From Vulcanimicrobium sp035943995 (GTDB taxonomy: Bacteria; Vulcanimicrobiota; Vulcanimicrobiia; Vulcanimicrobiales; Vulcanimicrobiaceae), in assembly GCA_035943995.1 (NCBI GenBank), contig DASZBS010000057.1:1-64000 (forward strand): 64,000 bases of DNA, written 5' to 3'. The notes under the pieces are model-generated. The model was not told where the DNA came from and did no database searches. It saw nothing but the letters and a program-made list of their open reading frames with translations. Both the position numbers and the translations under genes were made by a program. Positions 16,054 through 23,170 of the stretch are shown in pieces. The first letter of the stretch is position 1. Every line of letters begins with the position of its first letter.

Positions 16054-17035
16054 GCAGCGCGAGCGCCGTCGTCACCGGCTTCGTGTCGATCAGCGACGCG
16101 AGCGCGCCGTCGAGGTCGGCGTCCGGCTTCGCCAGCTTGTCGCTGCGAATCAGCGGCACGACCGCGGAGATCGCGTCGTGGTAGTCGGTGCCGGGCGTGC
16201 CGTTGCCGGGGTACGTCGTGCGCTCGTGCAGTTGCAGGTCGGCGACGCGGCGTTCGGTATGTGACGCGTCCGAGAGCAGCGCGGCGGTCTCTTCGACGTG
16301 CGCGGTCGCGTACTGGCGCGCGCGCTCGTACTGGTGCAGCACGATCGCCGCGACGTCGGGATGCTGCGCGAGAAAGTCCTCGCGCGCGTTGAGCGCACCC
16401 CACGTGTTGAACGCGACGTTGCGGTAGAGCAGGCGCGTGCCGGCGTCCAGCTGCGATGCGGCCATGTGCGGATCGAGCCCGGCCCACGCGTCGACCTGTC
16501 CGCGCTCGAGCGCGGTGCGGCCGTCGGGATGCTGCAAGTCGACGAGCTGCACGTCGGCCGGCGTCAGCCCCGCGCTTTGCAGCGAGCGCAGCAGGAAGAA
16601 CCACGGATCGGTGCCGCGCGTCGCGGCGACTTTCTTGCCCTTCAAATCGCGCACGCTCTTGAGCGGCGACTCCTTGGGGACGACGATCGCCGTCCACTCG
16701 GGGCGCGAGTAGAGGAACACCGTCTTGATCGGCGAGCCGTTGGCGCGCGCGAGCAGCGCGGCGCTGCCGGCGGTCGAGCCGAATTGAACCGCGCCGGCGG
16801 CGAGAAAACCGTTCGCTTTGTTCGAGCCGAGCGAGAGCACCCAGTCGACGCCGGTGCCGCGCTTTGCGAGCGCCTCGTCGAGCCAGCCTTTCGCCTTGAG
16901 CACGAGGCTGGGCGGGTTGTAGTACGCGTAGTCGACGCCGATGCGGTCGGCGCCGCGCGCGCGGAGCGGAACGGCGGCTGCGAGACCGGCGGCGCCGGCG
17001 GCGGCGAGGAATCGGGAGCGCGAGAGCGATGTCAT
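16046..17035 (-). CDS. ssuA: SsuA-like periplasmic substrate-binding protein
   Basis: This 329-residue protein has an N-terminal export signal (RSRFLAAAGAAGLAAAVPLR) and the two-lobe fold of sulfonate/nitrate-binding proteins: GVDYAYYNPPSLVLKAKGWL at the start of the mature part, GSTAGSAALLARANG, and DLKGKKVAATRGTD. It should capture an aliphatic sulfonate, taurine or related compound and hand it to SsuC. The ATG at 17035 has a perfect AGGAGG six bases upstream. It is the first structural gene after a Cys-rich leader peptide and strong terminator, so its expression is probably gated by cysteinyl-tRNA supply. Confidence 0.9.
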   Translation of the reverse strand: MTSLSRSRFLAAAGAAGLAAAVPLRARGADRIGVDYAYYNPPSLVLKAKGWLDEALAKRGTGVDWVLSLGSNKANGFLAAGAVQFGSTAGSAALLARANGSPIKTVFLYSRPEWTAIVVPKESPLKSVRDLKGKKVAATRGTDPWFFLLRSLQSAGLTPADVQLVDLQHPDGRTALERGQVDAWAGLDPHMAASQLDAGTRLLYRNVAFNTWGALNAREDFLAQHPDVAAIVLHQYERARQYATAHVEETAALLSDASHTERRVADLQLHERTTYPGNGTPGTDYHDAISAVVPLIRSDKLAKPDADLDGALASLIDTKPVTTALALRG

Positions 17036-17067
17036 GGAACGCCTCCTGGTGCGAGGGGAAAGCGCGA

Positions 17068-17105
17068 GAAACAAAGAGCCCCCGCCGGTGATCGGCGGGG
17101 GCTCT
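17068..17105 (-). terminator. Intrinsic terminator/attenuator ahead of ssuA
   Basis: On the minus strand a perfect 13-bp stem (AGAGCCCCCGCCG paired with CGGCGGGGGCTCT, 17075-17105) with a five-base loop is followed by TTTGTTT. It stands 33 bases before the ssuA start and 30 bases after the leader-peptide stop, the usual attenuator position. Confidence 0.85.
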
Positions 17106-17135
17106 GCACGATGGCTGTGCGCGGTGCGCGCTAGC

Positions 17136-17189
17136 TCATGCCGAGGCTCGCCGATCCCCACACGGGAGACAGCAAATGCACATCGACAT
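17136..17189 (-). CDS. Cysteine-rich leader peptide of the ssu-metY operon
   Basis: This 17-codon open frame encodes MSMCICCLPCGDRRASA, with four Cys at positions 4, 6, 7 and 10. It lies 34 bases downstream of a good promoter -10 box and just upstream of a strong terminator on the same transcript. That is the arrangement of ribosome-mediated attenuation, with stalling at Cys codons when cysteinyl-tRNA is scarce expected to allow readthrough into ssuA. No strong Shine-Dalgarno sequence is seen ahead of the ATG. The peptide itself need have no function. An alternative antitermination structure has not been drawn in detail. Confidence 0.75.
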   Translation of the reverse strand: MSMCICCLPCGDRRASA

Positions 17190-17222
17190 GAGACAGGACA
17201 CGGCCTTGGTCACGGTTCGGGC

Positions 17223-17251
17223 ACTTTAGCACGGACGCGCAGGGCCGTCAA
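17223..17251 (-). promoter_or_regulatory. Promoter of the ssu-metY operon
   Basis: On the minus strand the -35 is TTGACG (17246-17251, five of six consensus bases) and the -10 is TAAAGT (17223-17228), separated by exactly 17 bases. Transcription would begin near 17216, giving a leader that contains the Cys-rich peptide and the terminator. Confidence 0.65.
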
Positions 17252-17254
17252 GTT

Positions 17255-17929
17255 TCATCTCTGAACGTGGACGATCTGGAGCGATGTAATGATCCCCATC
17301 GTCAGCGCGTTGGCGCCTGGGATCGGTGCGCAGGCGGCGTAGTCGCCTCGGTTCGGCCCTGCGCCCGAGCACTGAAACACCGTCGTCTTGGTGCCGTCAC
17401 CGGTACCTGGGAAGCGGAAGCGCACGGTGTTGCGCTGATCGGCAAGGTGCAGCCAGCGGTCGACCAATGCCGGATCGGCTTTGCCGCCCGTTTCTTCGAG
17501 GACGGTTCGCTTGAGCTGCTGTAGCCGCGGCTCTTCGTTGAGCACGCCACCGGCGAGATAGTTGCCGTGATAACCCAACGACGTGGCGTCGAGTGCCTCG
17601 CCGTCCGAGAAATTGCGCGTGACACCGCTGAGGAACATCATCGCGCACGCCGACACGCAATATCCGGCGACCGCGGTCGCCAGCTTCCGATCGGCGATCA
17701 TGCGCGAGATGGCTCGGTTCGCGATCGCGGCGCCGCCCGGCGAGTTCCAGAACACGACCGTCTTCACGCCGGGATTGGCATCGAGCAGCGACTGAAAATC
17801 CGCGGCGTCGCCAGGGACCAGGCGCCCGCTCAGAATCACCTGGTCGTTCGCGACGCGCATCGTCATCGCGGATACCGGCGCCGGCGTGAGGCCGAAACCG
17901 AGCAGAGCGGTAATCGTGTAGGCGAGCAT
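17255..17929 (-). CDS. Periplasmic ClpP/crotonase-like protein (COG3904 type)
   Basis: This protein of about 224 residues has a signal peptide ending at PVSA (near residue 21) and a ClpP/crotonase-like core. VVFWNSPGGAAIANRAISRM is the substrate-binding strand-helix seen in ClpP, SppA and NfeD proteins. GYCVSACAMMFLSG matches the catalytic Ser-containing helix of COG3904 periplasmic proteins, with Ser in CVSAC as candidate nucleophile. A membrane-associated serine peptidase or a non-catalytic relative is likely. GTG at 17935 is an alternative start. Its stop is three bases before the -35 box of the ssu promoter. Confidence 0.72.
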   Translation of the reverse strand: MLAYTITALLGFGLTPAPVSAMTMRVANDQVILSGRLVPGDAADFQSLLDANPGVKTVVFWNSPGGAAIANRAISRMIADRKLATAVAGYCVSACAMMFLSGVTRNFSDGEALDATSLGYHGNYLAGGVLNEEPRLQQLKRTVLEETGGKADPALVDRWLHLADQRNTVRFRFPGTGDGTKTTVFQCSGAGPNRGDYAACAPIPGANALTMGIITSLQIVHVQR

Positions 17930-17995
17930 GCGCACGCGGCGTGTCTAAGGCAAGCTGGAAGCGACATCCTTGCGAGATGGGCGTATCATGGAGGT

Positions 17996-18646
17996 ATGCA
18001 CTTGCTTGCCTTCGGCGCACTGGTCGCGCTGGTGAACGCCGGTACGCCGCCGTCGATGCCGGCCTTTGCCGGCGCCGCCGAGCAGCAGTTCGTCGCGGCA
18101 CGCGCGCATGAGTTGCACGCGAGATATCCGACGGTCGCTGCCGCGCGGCGCGGCGGTTACTTTCGATATACCGATGAAGATCGGGCAGGCATCATCGCCT
18201 ACGCGAACCTTCAGTGGCAGTCGGACGAGCATCATCCCAGCCAGCTTTGGTATGACGAGCGGGGGCGTCTGATCGGCGCGGACTTTTCGCGCTATGTCGC
18301 CGATCGCACGAAGCGTCCGTCGCTTTGGCAGCTTTCTCCGGGCCGTTGGACGCATTTTATCGCGCACGTGCACTTCGCCGTGCGAAGCGGGCCGGTTCAC
18401 TATGGTGCGGTTTACGTCGACCGCTATCGTGAAGCCGGTGGTGATCCTCGCCGCCCGACGGCTCACCCGATCGTGCGGCTCGGGTTTGCGAAGGACGATC
18501 GCGATGTGAGATTCGTGTTCTATTTTCCGGAAGTGTGGGTGGCGAGCGTGTGGCTCGTGCCCAATCCGCTCGGCGCGTTTGCCGATACGAATCCGAACGT
18601 TCCGGTGCACCGCCGGAACGCTCGTGATCCGCATGTTGCTCTGTGA
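17996..18646 (+). CDS. Hypothetical exported protein
   Basis: This protein of about 216 residues has a weak signal-like N-terminus (MHLLAFGALVALVNAG) and a mature part rich in Arg, His, Tyr and Trp. It has no recognised domain. Segments such as GGYFRYTDEDRAGIIAYANLQW and the later GPVHYGAVYVDRYREAGGDP look like a compact beta-rich fold. The start ATG at 17996 has GGAGG only one base upstream, which is unusually tight, so the true initiation site is uncertain. It diverges from the COG3904-like gene. Confidence 0.55.
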   Translation: MHLLAFGALVALVNAGTPPSMPAFAGAAEQQFVAARAHELHARYPTVAAARRGGYFRYTDEDRAGIIAYANLQWQSDEHHPSQLWYDERGRLIGADFSRYVADRTKRPSLWQLSPGRWTHFIAHVHFAVRSGPVHYGAVYVDRYREAGGDPRRPTAHPIVRLGFAKDDRDVRFVFYFPEVWVASVWLVPNPLGAFADTNPNVPVHRRNARDPHVAL

Positions 18647-18649
18647 GCG

Positions 18650-19057
18650 TCAGCGACGCTTGGACGGATGCATCGGGTGCAGATGCGCGTTCCACATGTC
18701 GTGGTGGCGCATGCAGATGCAGCCGACGTTGTTCGCGGTGAAGACCGCGCTTTGATTGCCGCCTCCGGTCACCGTGATGTTGACCGGGGTCGAGGTGGTA
18801 GCGGCGATTCTGGTCACCGTGAATTGGTTCGCCCCGGGTCCGGCGGCAACGGTTTCGTTGGTCGTGTCGGCGGACGCTGCGCTGAACGAGCCCGAATATC
18901 CCGACTGCGATACGGTGAAGGTCGCGCTCGTGGGCGGACAGCCCAGGGTCGCGCTCGCGGGGGAAAGCACGACCGGGCCCAACGGTGGAGAGTAATTGCT
19001 GCCCCCGCATGCCGCCAGCATCCAGAAAACGGCCGTCGCCAATAAGGTCTTGCGCAT
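18650..19057 (-). CDS. Small lipoprotein with BACON-like beta-sandwich
   Basis: This 135-residue predicted lipoprotein has signal MRKTLLATAVFWMLAAC with a lipobox Cys at residue 17. The mature part (LSPASATLGCPPTSATFTVS, then TRIAATTSTPVNITVTGGG) looks like a single immunoglobulin-like or BACON-type domain, and the tail is His/Met/Cys-rich (CICMRHHDMWNAHLHPMH), a possible metal-binding segment. AGGAGG stands four bases before the ATG. Its stop is three bases from the stop of the convergent upstream gene. Confidence 0.7.
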   Translation of the reverse strand: MRKTLLATAVFWMLAACGGSNYSPPLGPVVLSPASATLGCPPTSATFTVSQSGYSGSFSAASADTTNETVAAGPGANQFTVTRIAATTSTPVNITVTGGGNQSAVFTANNVGCICMRHHDMWNAHLHPMHPSKRR

Positions 19058-19167
19058 GTGACCTCCTCCGAGAAAGTCCGGATTTCGTTGGTGAGCGCCG
19101 CGTGCTTTCCTTCGGTTCGGGGCCGGCGGGGGCGGGACGCGCCCGTGCGAACCGGAGTTAGCGCCCC

Positions 19168-19617
19168 GTGAACGAAGCACGGAGCATGGCCTCTTCCACG
19201 GTTCCCCGGCGCTGGAATACCGAGATCGACGGCATCCGCTGGCTGCCGCGGTTGATCGACAAAGCGCGCATGCAGCAGCGCGGCGACCTCGGGAACTATC
19301 TGCTCGGGCACTCGCCCGTCGATCATGCGCTGCTGACGCGCATGAACCTGACGACCGAGCAGTTTTCGGAGATCGTGCGGCAAGCGCCGGACGATGCCGC
19401 CGTGCTCGACGCGATTCGGGCGCGCGGCTGGGACGAACCGCGCGTGCGCCGGTGGTCCGAGCGGTTCACGTCCACGTACCGCACCTACATTCGGCTGTGG
19501 GATATCGACGAAGGGTACATCCGTCCGACCGGCCTGCAAGCGCTGGGGCTCGCGCTGTTTCGCCCGCTGGAGGGCGGCGCGATGTCGCTGTTGCGCCGGG
19601 TGCGCAAGGCGCCGTAA
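19168..19617 (+). CDS. DUF5069 domain protein
   Basis: This 149-residue cytoplasmic protein matches DUF5069: IDGIRWLPRLIDKARMQQRGDLGNYL, then GHSPVDHALLTRMNLTTEQF and the C-terminal AIRARGWDEPRVRRWSERF. The family's function is unknown. A second member is at 50344-50691. GTG at 19168 is used here, but ATG at 19186 gives nearly the same protein. It is followed after 15 bases by the ABC transporter ATPase on the same strand. Confidence 0.78.
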   Translation: MNEARSMASSTVPRRWNTEIDGIRWLPRLIDKARMQQRGDLGNYLLGHSPVDHALLTRMNLTTEQFSEIVRQAPDDAAVLDAIRARGWDEPRVRRWSERFTSTYRTYIRLWDIDEGYIRPTGLQALGLALFRPLEGGAMSLLRRVRKAP

Positions 19618-19632
19618 CGCTTGCGGGGCTAG

Positions 19633-20535
19633 ATGAGCATCTCCGTCGAGCATCTGACGAAGAGATTCGGCGCCGTCACCGCGCTGGACGATGTCAGCTT
19701 CGACGTGCCGTCCGGCTCGGTGTTCGGTTTGCTCGGACCCAACGGCGCCGGCAAGACGACGACGTTCAAGTGCATGCTGGGGCTTGCGGCGCCGTCTTCG
19801 GGTGCCGTACGCTTCGACGGGGAGCCGCTCGCGCCGCGCACGTTTGAGCAACTGGCCTACGTGGCGGAGCGCAGCGCTCTGTACGAGTGGATGCGCGTGC
19901 GCGAGCACCTCGAGATGCAGCGGCGCGCGTTCGTCCGCTTCGATCGCAAGCGCGCCGATGAGCTGCTGGAACTCTTCGGGCTGGACGTGCGCGGCCGCGT
20001 GCGCAACCTGTCGAAGGGGATGCGCACCGCGTTGTCCGTCGTGCTGGCGTTCGCGATCGATCCGGAGCTCATGGTGCTCGACGAGCCGACGAGCGGGCTC
20101 GATCCGCTGCATCAGCGGCAGGTGCTCAAGCTCATCATCGACGCCGCCGCTCGCGGGCGCACGATCGTGTTTTCGTCACATCAGATCGGCCAGGTCGAGC
20201 ACGCCGCCGATCACGTCGCGATCCTGCAGCGCGGCAAGGTGATTTTGGCGGGTCCGGTCGACGGCATGAAAGCGGGGCTGAAGATCGTCGAAGCCGTCGT
20301 TGCGCCGGACGCGGTCCTGCCCTCCGGTTTGCACGATGACGCGCGCATCTCGCGCGTCGAGCAAACCGGGCACGTGTTGCGGGTGACCGTGCGCGGCGAT
20401 AGCGAGGCGGTCGCGGCGCAGCTTTCCGCGACGGGCGCGCAAAACGTCCGCGTCGTCGACCTCAATTTGGAAGACATCTTTTTGAACGCCGTCGATCCGG
20501 CGCCGCGAGCGGCCGGCGCCGCGGGCCGCGTGTGA
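19633..20535 (+). CDS. ABC transporter ATPase (exporter type)
   Basis: This 300-residue ATPase has Walker A GPNGAGKTT near residue 40, signature LSKGMR, Walker B LMVLDEPTSGLD and switch SSHQIGQVEHAADHV. The atypical signature (LSKGM instead of LSGGQ) and a 90-residue C-terminal extension (residues 210-300) are common in ABC-2-type efflux ATPases. The extension ends in NLEDIFLNAV, the usual regulatory tail of such exporters. The stop overlaps the permease start (TGATG), so the two form one complex. The substrate is unknown. Confidence 0.9.
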   Translation: MSISVEHLTKRFGAVTALDDVSFDVPSGSVFGLLGPNGAGKTTTFKCMLGLAAPSSGAVRFDGEPLAPRTFEQLAYVAERSALYEWMRVREHLEMQRRAFVRFDRKRADELLELFGLDVRGRVRNLSKGMRTALSVVLAFAIDPELMVLDEPTSGLDPLHQRQVLKLIIDAAARGRTIVFSSHQIGQVEHAADHVAILQRGKVILAGPVDGMKAGLKIVEAVVAPDAVLPSGLHDDARISRVEQTGHVLRVTVRGDSEAVAAQLSATGAQNVRVVDLNLEDIFLNAVDPAPRAAGAAGRV

Positions 20536-21548
20536 TGAGCTACTACGTCGAATACCGGCGCGCTCTTCGCGCGCTCCGCGTCGTCGCGATCGTGCTGGGG
20601 CTGCTGCTCGTGGCGGCGCTGCTGGCGCGGCTGTCGTGGGGCAAGATCCGGACCCAGGACGACTTCGTCGCCTCGATGGAGCGCTCGCGGACCGCGCACG
20701 TCACGCGTACCGCGCTGCCGGACGGGCGCACGCGCACGGTCATCGACGACCGGAAGCGCGGTATCCATGCCGTCGTCGAGCGGCGCGGCGGATCGATCAC
20801 GAGCTTGGTGATGGACGAGGTTCCATCGGCGCGCGGCGGCGCGCACAACCGCGAACGTACGCGCGGCGTGCGCGCCAGCCCGCAGCCGCTCACCGAGACG
20901 ACGGTAGGAACGTCGGTGACCTATGCGTTTTTCGGCATAGGGTCGCTGTTCTCGATGACGATCCCGATGGGCTTCTTCGTCGCAACGCTGCTCGCAGGGC
21001 CGCTCGCGAAGGAGAACAACGGCCATTTGGAGCTGGCGTGGACCAAGCCGGTCTCGCGCGAGCGCTATGCGCTCTCAGCGGTGCTGGTCGACGTCACGGC
21101 GTTGGCGGTCGCGCAGGTCGCAACGGCGGCGGCGTTGCTGCTCGCGACGTTGTTCTGGGAGGTTCCGAAGCTTTCGTTCGAATCGCTTGCGCCCGGGCAC
21201 ATCGCGTTCGCGCTGGCCGCGCCGATCGCGTGGTTCGCCTGTCTCACGGCGTTCAGCGCTTCGTTGAAGCGGGGGCCGGGCGCGGTGCTCGGCATCGGAT
21301 GGGTCGTGGCCGTCGCCTGCCCGCTCATCGCGACCGCCGCGCAGAACGCGTCCACGCCGGTCGGGCGTTCCGTGTACGCGATCTTCAACGCGGTCAGCTA
21401 TCTCGACCCGATCGCGTATACCTGGTTCCGGATGGACTACCCCGCGGACCCGGCGCGTGCGACGGTGATCGGGCTGCTCGCGCTCGCGGCGCTCGCGATC
21501 GCGTACCTCGGCGCGGCGGTGCTTCAGTGGCGGCGTGTGGAGGCCTAG
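20535..21548 (+). CDS. ABC-2-type transporter permease
   Basis: This protein of about 337 residues starts with a cytoplasmic tail and one membrane helix (residues 15-35, VVAIVLGLLLVAALLARL). An extracytoplasmic region follows to about residue 125, then about five further helices, ending near the C-terminus with VIGLLALAALAIAYLGAAVL. The motif GPLAKENNGHLELAWTKPVSRERYALS is typical of the coupling region of ABC-2 permeases. It pairs with the preceding ATPase, whose stop codon overlaps its ATG (GTG three bases upstream is an alternative). An exporter of a hydrophobic molecule or peptide is likely. Confidence 0.85.
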   Translation: MSYYVEYRRALRALRVVAIVLGLLLVAALLARLSWGKIRTQDDFVASMERSRTAHVTRTALPDGRTRTVIDDRKRGIHAVVERRGGSITSLVMDEVPSARGGAHNRERTRGVRASPQPLTETTVGTSVTYAFFGIGSLFSMTIPMGFFVATLLAGPLAKENNGHLELAWTKPVSRERYALSAVLVDVTALAVAQVATAAALLLATLFWEVPKLSFESLAPGHIAFALAAPIAWFACLTAFSASLKRGPGAVLGIGWVVAVACPLIATAAQNASTPVGRSVYAIFNAVSYLDPIAYTWFRMDYPADPARATVIGLLALAALAIAYLGAAVLQWRRVEA

Positions 21549-21636
21549 GGGCGTACCGGCGGGCAGGAACCGGCCGCTCTCACGGCGTTCTGTTGCGTTG
21601 CGGGACTCGCTTCGCGTCGTCGAGTGGGAGATGAGT

Positions 21637-22404
21637 ATGCGGTTCGGATCATGTGTTCTCGTTGCCGTGGTGGCGCTGGTTTTGCCGGGCGCGGCGTTCG
21701 CGCAAGTCACGCCGCCTGCCAATCCGCAGGCGATGCCGCGGCGGGTCGTTGATTCCGCGTACGCGCTCGGCGCGGCGTACCGCGACATCGGCCGCGCCGA
21801 AAACGCGGGCGCGACCGGGCATTACATCGATGCGGCGCGCACGCACTATCGCTCGGCGATCGATCGGCGCGGGCGCAACGACGAAACCGGCGCGTCGGCG
21901 GAGGCGCGGCTCGCGTCCGATCTCGCGCGCGTCGCGGTCGATGAGCGGCCGCCGAACGCTCAGACGGGACCGAAGGACGTCCCCGCACCGCCGACCCCGC
22001 GCCCGATGCCGGGCCAGCCGGCCGACGGACGCGCGCCGATGGACGGCATGATGCGCGTGATGGGCGGCGACGGGCCGATGGGATTCGATCACGGCCCGAT
22101 GATGCGCGTCATGAGCGATGTGGTCCGGTTGCATCACGGCGGGTTCGATGCGACCGGGCTCGCCGAACTCCTCAAAGTGGAGACGGGCGCCGAGGCGCAC
22201 GCGCTGGCGCAGAACGCCGTCGATGCGAACGCCGCAGCACAAAAGGCGGCGCTCGCCGGAAACGTGGCCGAGGCGTCGCGTCAGTCGCGCATCAGCGATG
22301 ATCTCGCCGCCGCAGTGCACGACCTTGCGGTGCTGAATCATCCGGAGCTCGGGCATCGAATCGAGATGCGGATGCTCGGCGGTCTGGACATGATGCGGCG
22401 GTAG
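21637..22404 (+). CDS. Exported Met/Asp-rich hypothetical protein
   Basis: This 255-residue protein has a signal peptide (MRFGSCVLVAVVALVLPGAA, cleavage at AFA). The central part is low-complexity: Pro-rich, then repeats of Met, Gly and Asp (MDGMMRVMGGDGPMGFDHGP and the later MMRVM), and a helical Ala-rich C-terminus. The Met/His-rich centre could bind metal. The ATG at 21637 has GGGAG six bases upstream; the ATG two codons earlier lacks it. It follows the ABC exporter genes by 88 bases on the same strand. Confidence 0.65.
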   Translation: MRFGSCVLVAVVALVLPGAAFAQVTPPANPQAMPRRVVDSAYALGAAYRDIGRAENAGATGHYIDAARTHYRSAIDRRGRNDETGASAEARLASDLARVAVDERPPNAQTGPKDVPAPPTPRPMPGQPADGRAPMDGMMRVMGGDGPMGFDHGPMMRVMSDVVRLHHGGFDATGLAELLKVETGAEAHALAQNAVDANAAAQKAALAGNVAEASRQSRISDDLAAAVHDLAVLNHPELGHRIEMRMLGGLDMMRR

Positions 22405-23170
22405 CTGAGCCGACGGGCCTGTGCTATCCAGTACCCTCGCGCGGAGCACGCTTTTTCGACATGCGACGAACGGTGCTACGGTCATCCAGCCCACTTTCGT
22501 ATACCTCTGTTCCGGCGAATGGTGTCTTTGAAATCGCACCATAGGCGTCGAGCATCGCCCTTCGCGGCTCGAGATCGAGATTCGCGCTTCTCACTTTCCT
22601 TAGAAGCTGACTGTAGCCGACATAACGACGTAATGCGCACCTGTGAGCGTTGCTTTCGCACAATCAACCCTCTCTGAATTGTCTGGGCTGCGTAACCGCT
22701 AGCGGCGGCGATCGGGATGCAGCGGTTTTCGTAGGTGCGTTAGACTGTCTTCGACCATGTTCTGCTCGCCATGCGGGACATCGGTAAAGTGAGCCCCGGC
22801 GTATTTCGTCGCATGTGATTCCAGCCTTTTCGAAGCGGTCGAATCCGTCACTTCAGCATGTCGAAAATGCGTCCGCGTGCTGGCCGCCAAGAACGCCACA
22901 GTCTCCCGGGGCGCTTGACTTACCGCATGGAATATGCTTTCTTCATACCACTCCGGTGCGCTTCCGTTCGGTATGGGGTATATGCGTTTAGGGTGCGTGC
23001 CGCTGTAGCGCTGCATCATGTCAGCGCTTTTTCGTCCACGTCAGATGTTCGCCGGGCTGATCGAGCAGCTTCGGTGACGTTGATAGCGGACGTGTTCTTC
23101 GTGCCAGCTCGATTTTTCTGAATGACGCCGGCGCGGAACCGCGCGCGGCAAACGTCCGAGAGGTATGCAC
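22405..23170. other. Low-GC interval without a convincing gene
   Basis: This 766-base stretch is visibly poorer in G+C than its surroundings and contains only weak open frames with atypical composition, including 22424-22663 and 22699-23019 on the minus strand. No repeat, tRNA or mobile-element gene is visible. It may be a decayed insertion or foreign remnant. The last 60 bases carry the ribosome-binding site of the phosphoesterase gene. Confidence 0.5.
22699..23019 (-). CDS. Doubtful small open frame in a low-GC interval
   Basis: This 106-codon frame would give a hydrophilic protein with no recognised domain, starting MMQRYSGTHPKRIYPIPNG and ending in basic residues. Composition differs from neighbouring genes and no good ribosome-binding site is seen. 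It is listed because it is the longest frame in the interval; it may be a fragment of a decayed foreign gene. Confidence 0.25.
   Translation of the reverse strand: MMQRYSGTHPKRIYPIPNGSAPEWYEESIFHAVSQAPRETVAFLAASTRTHFRHAEVTDSTASKRLESHATKYAGAHFTDVPHGEQNMVEDSLTHLRKPLHPDRRR

Noticed and set aside
17036..17222. SAM or other riboswitch ahead of ssuA
   Set aside because: No S-box, SAM-II or cobalamin-type core was recognised; a Cys-codon-rich frame plus terminator explains the region better.
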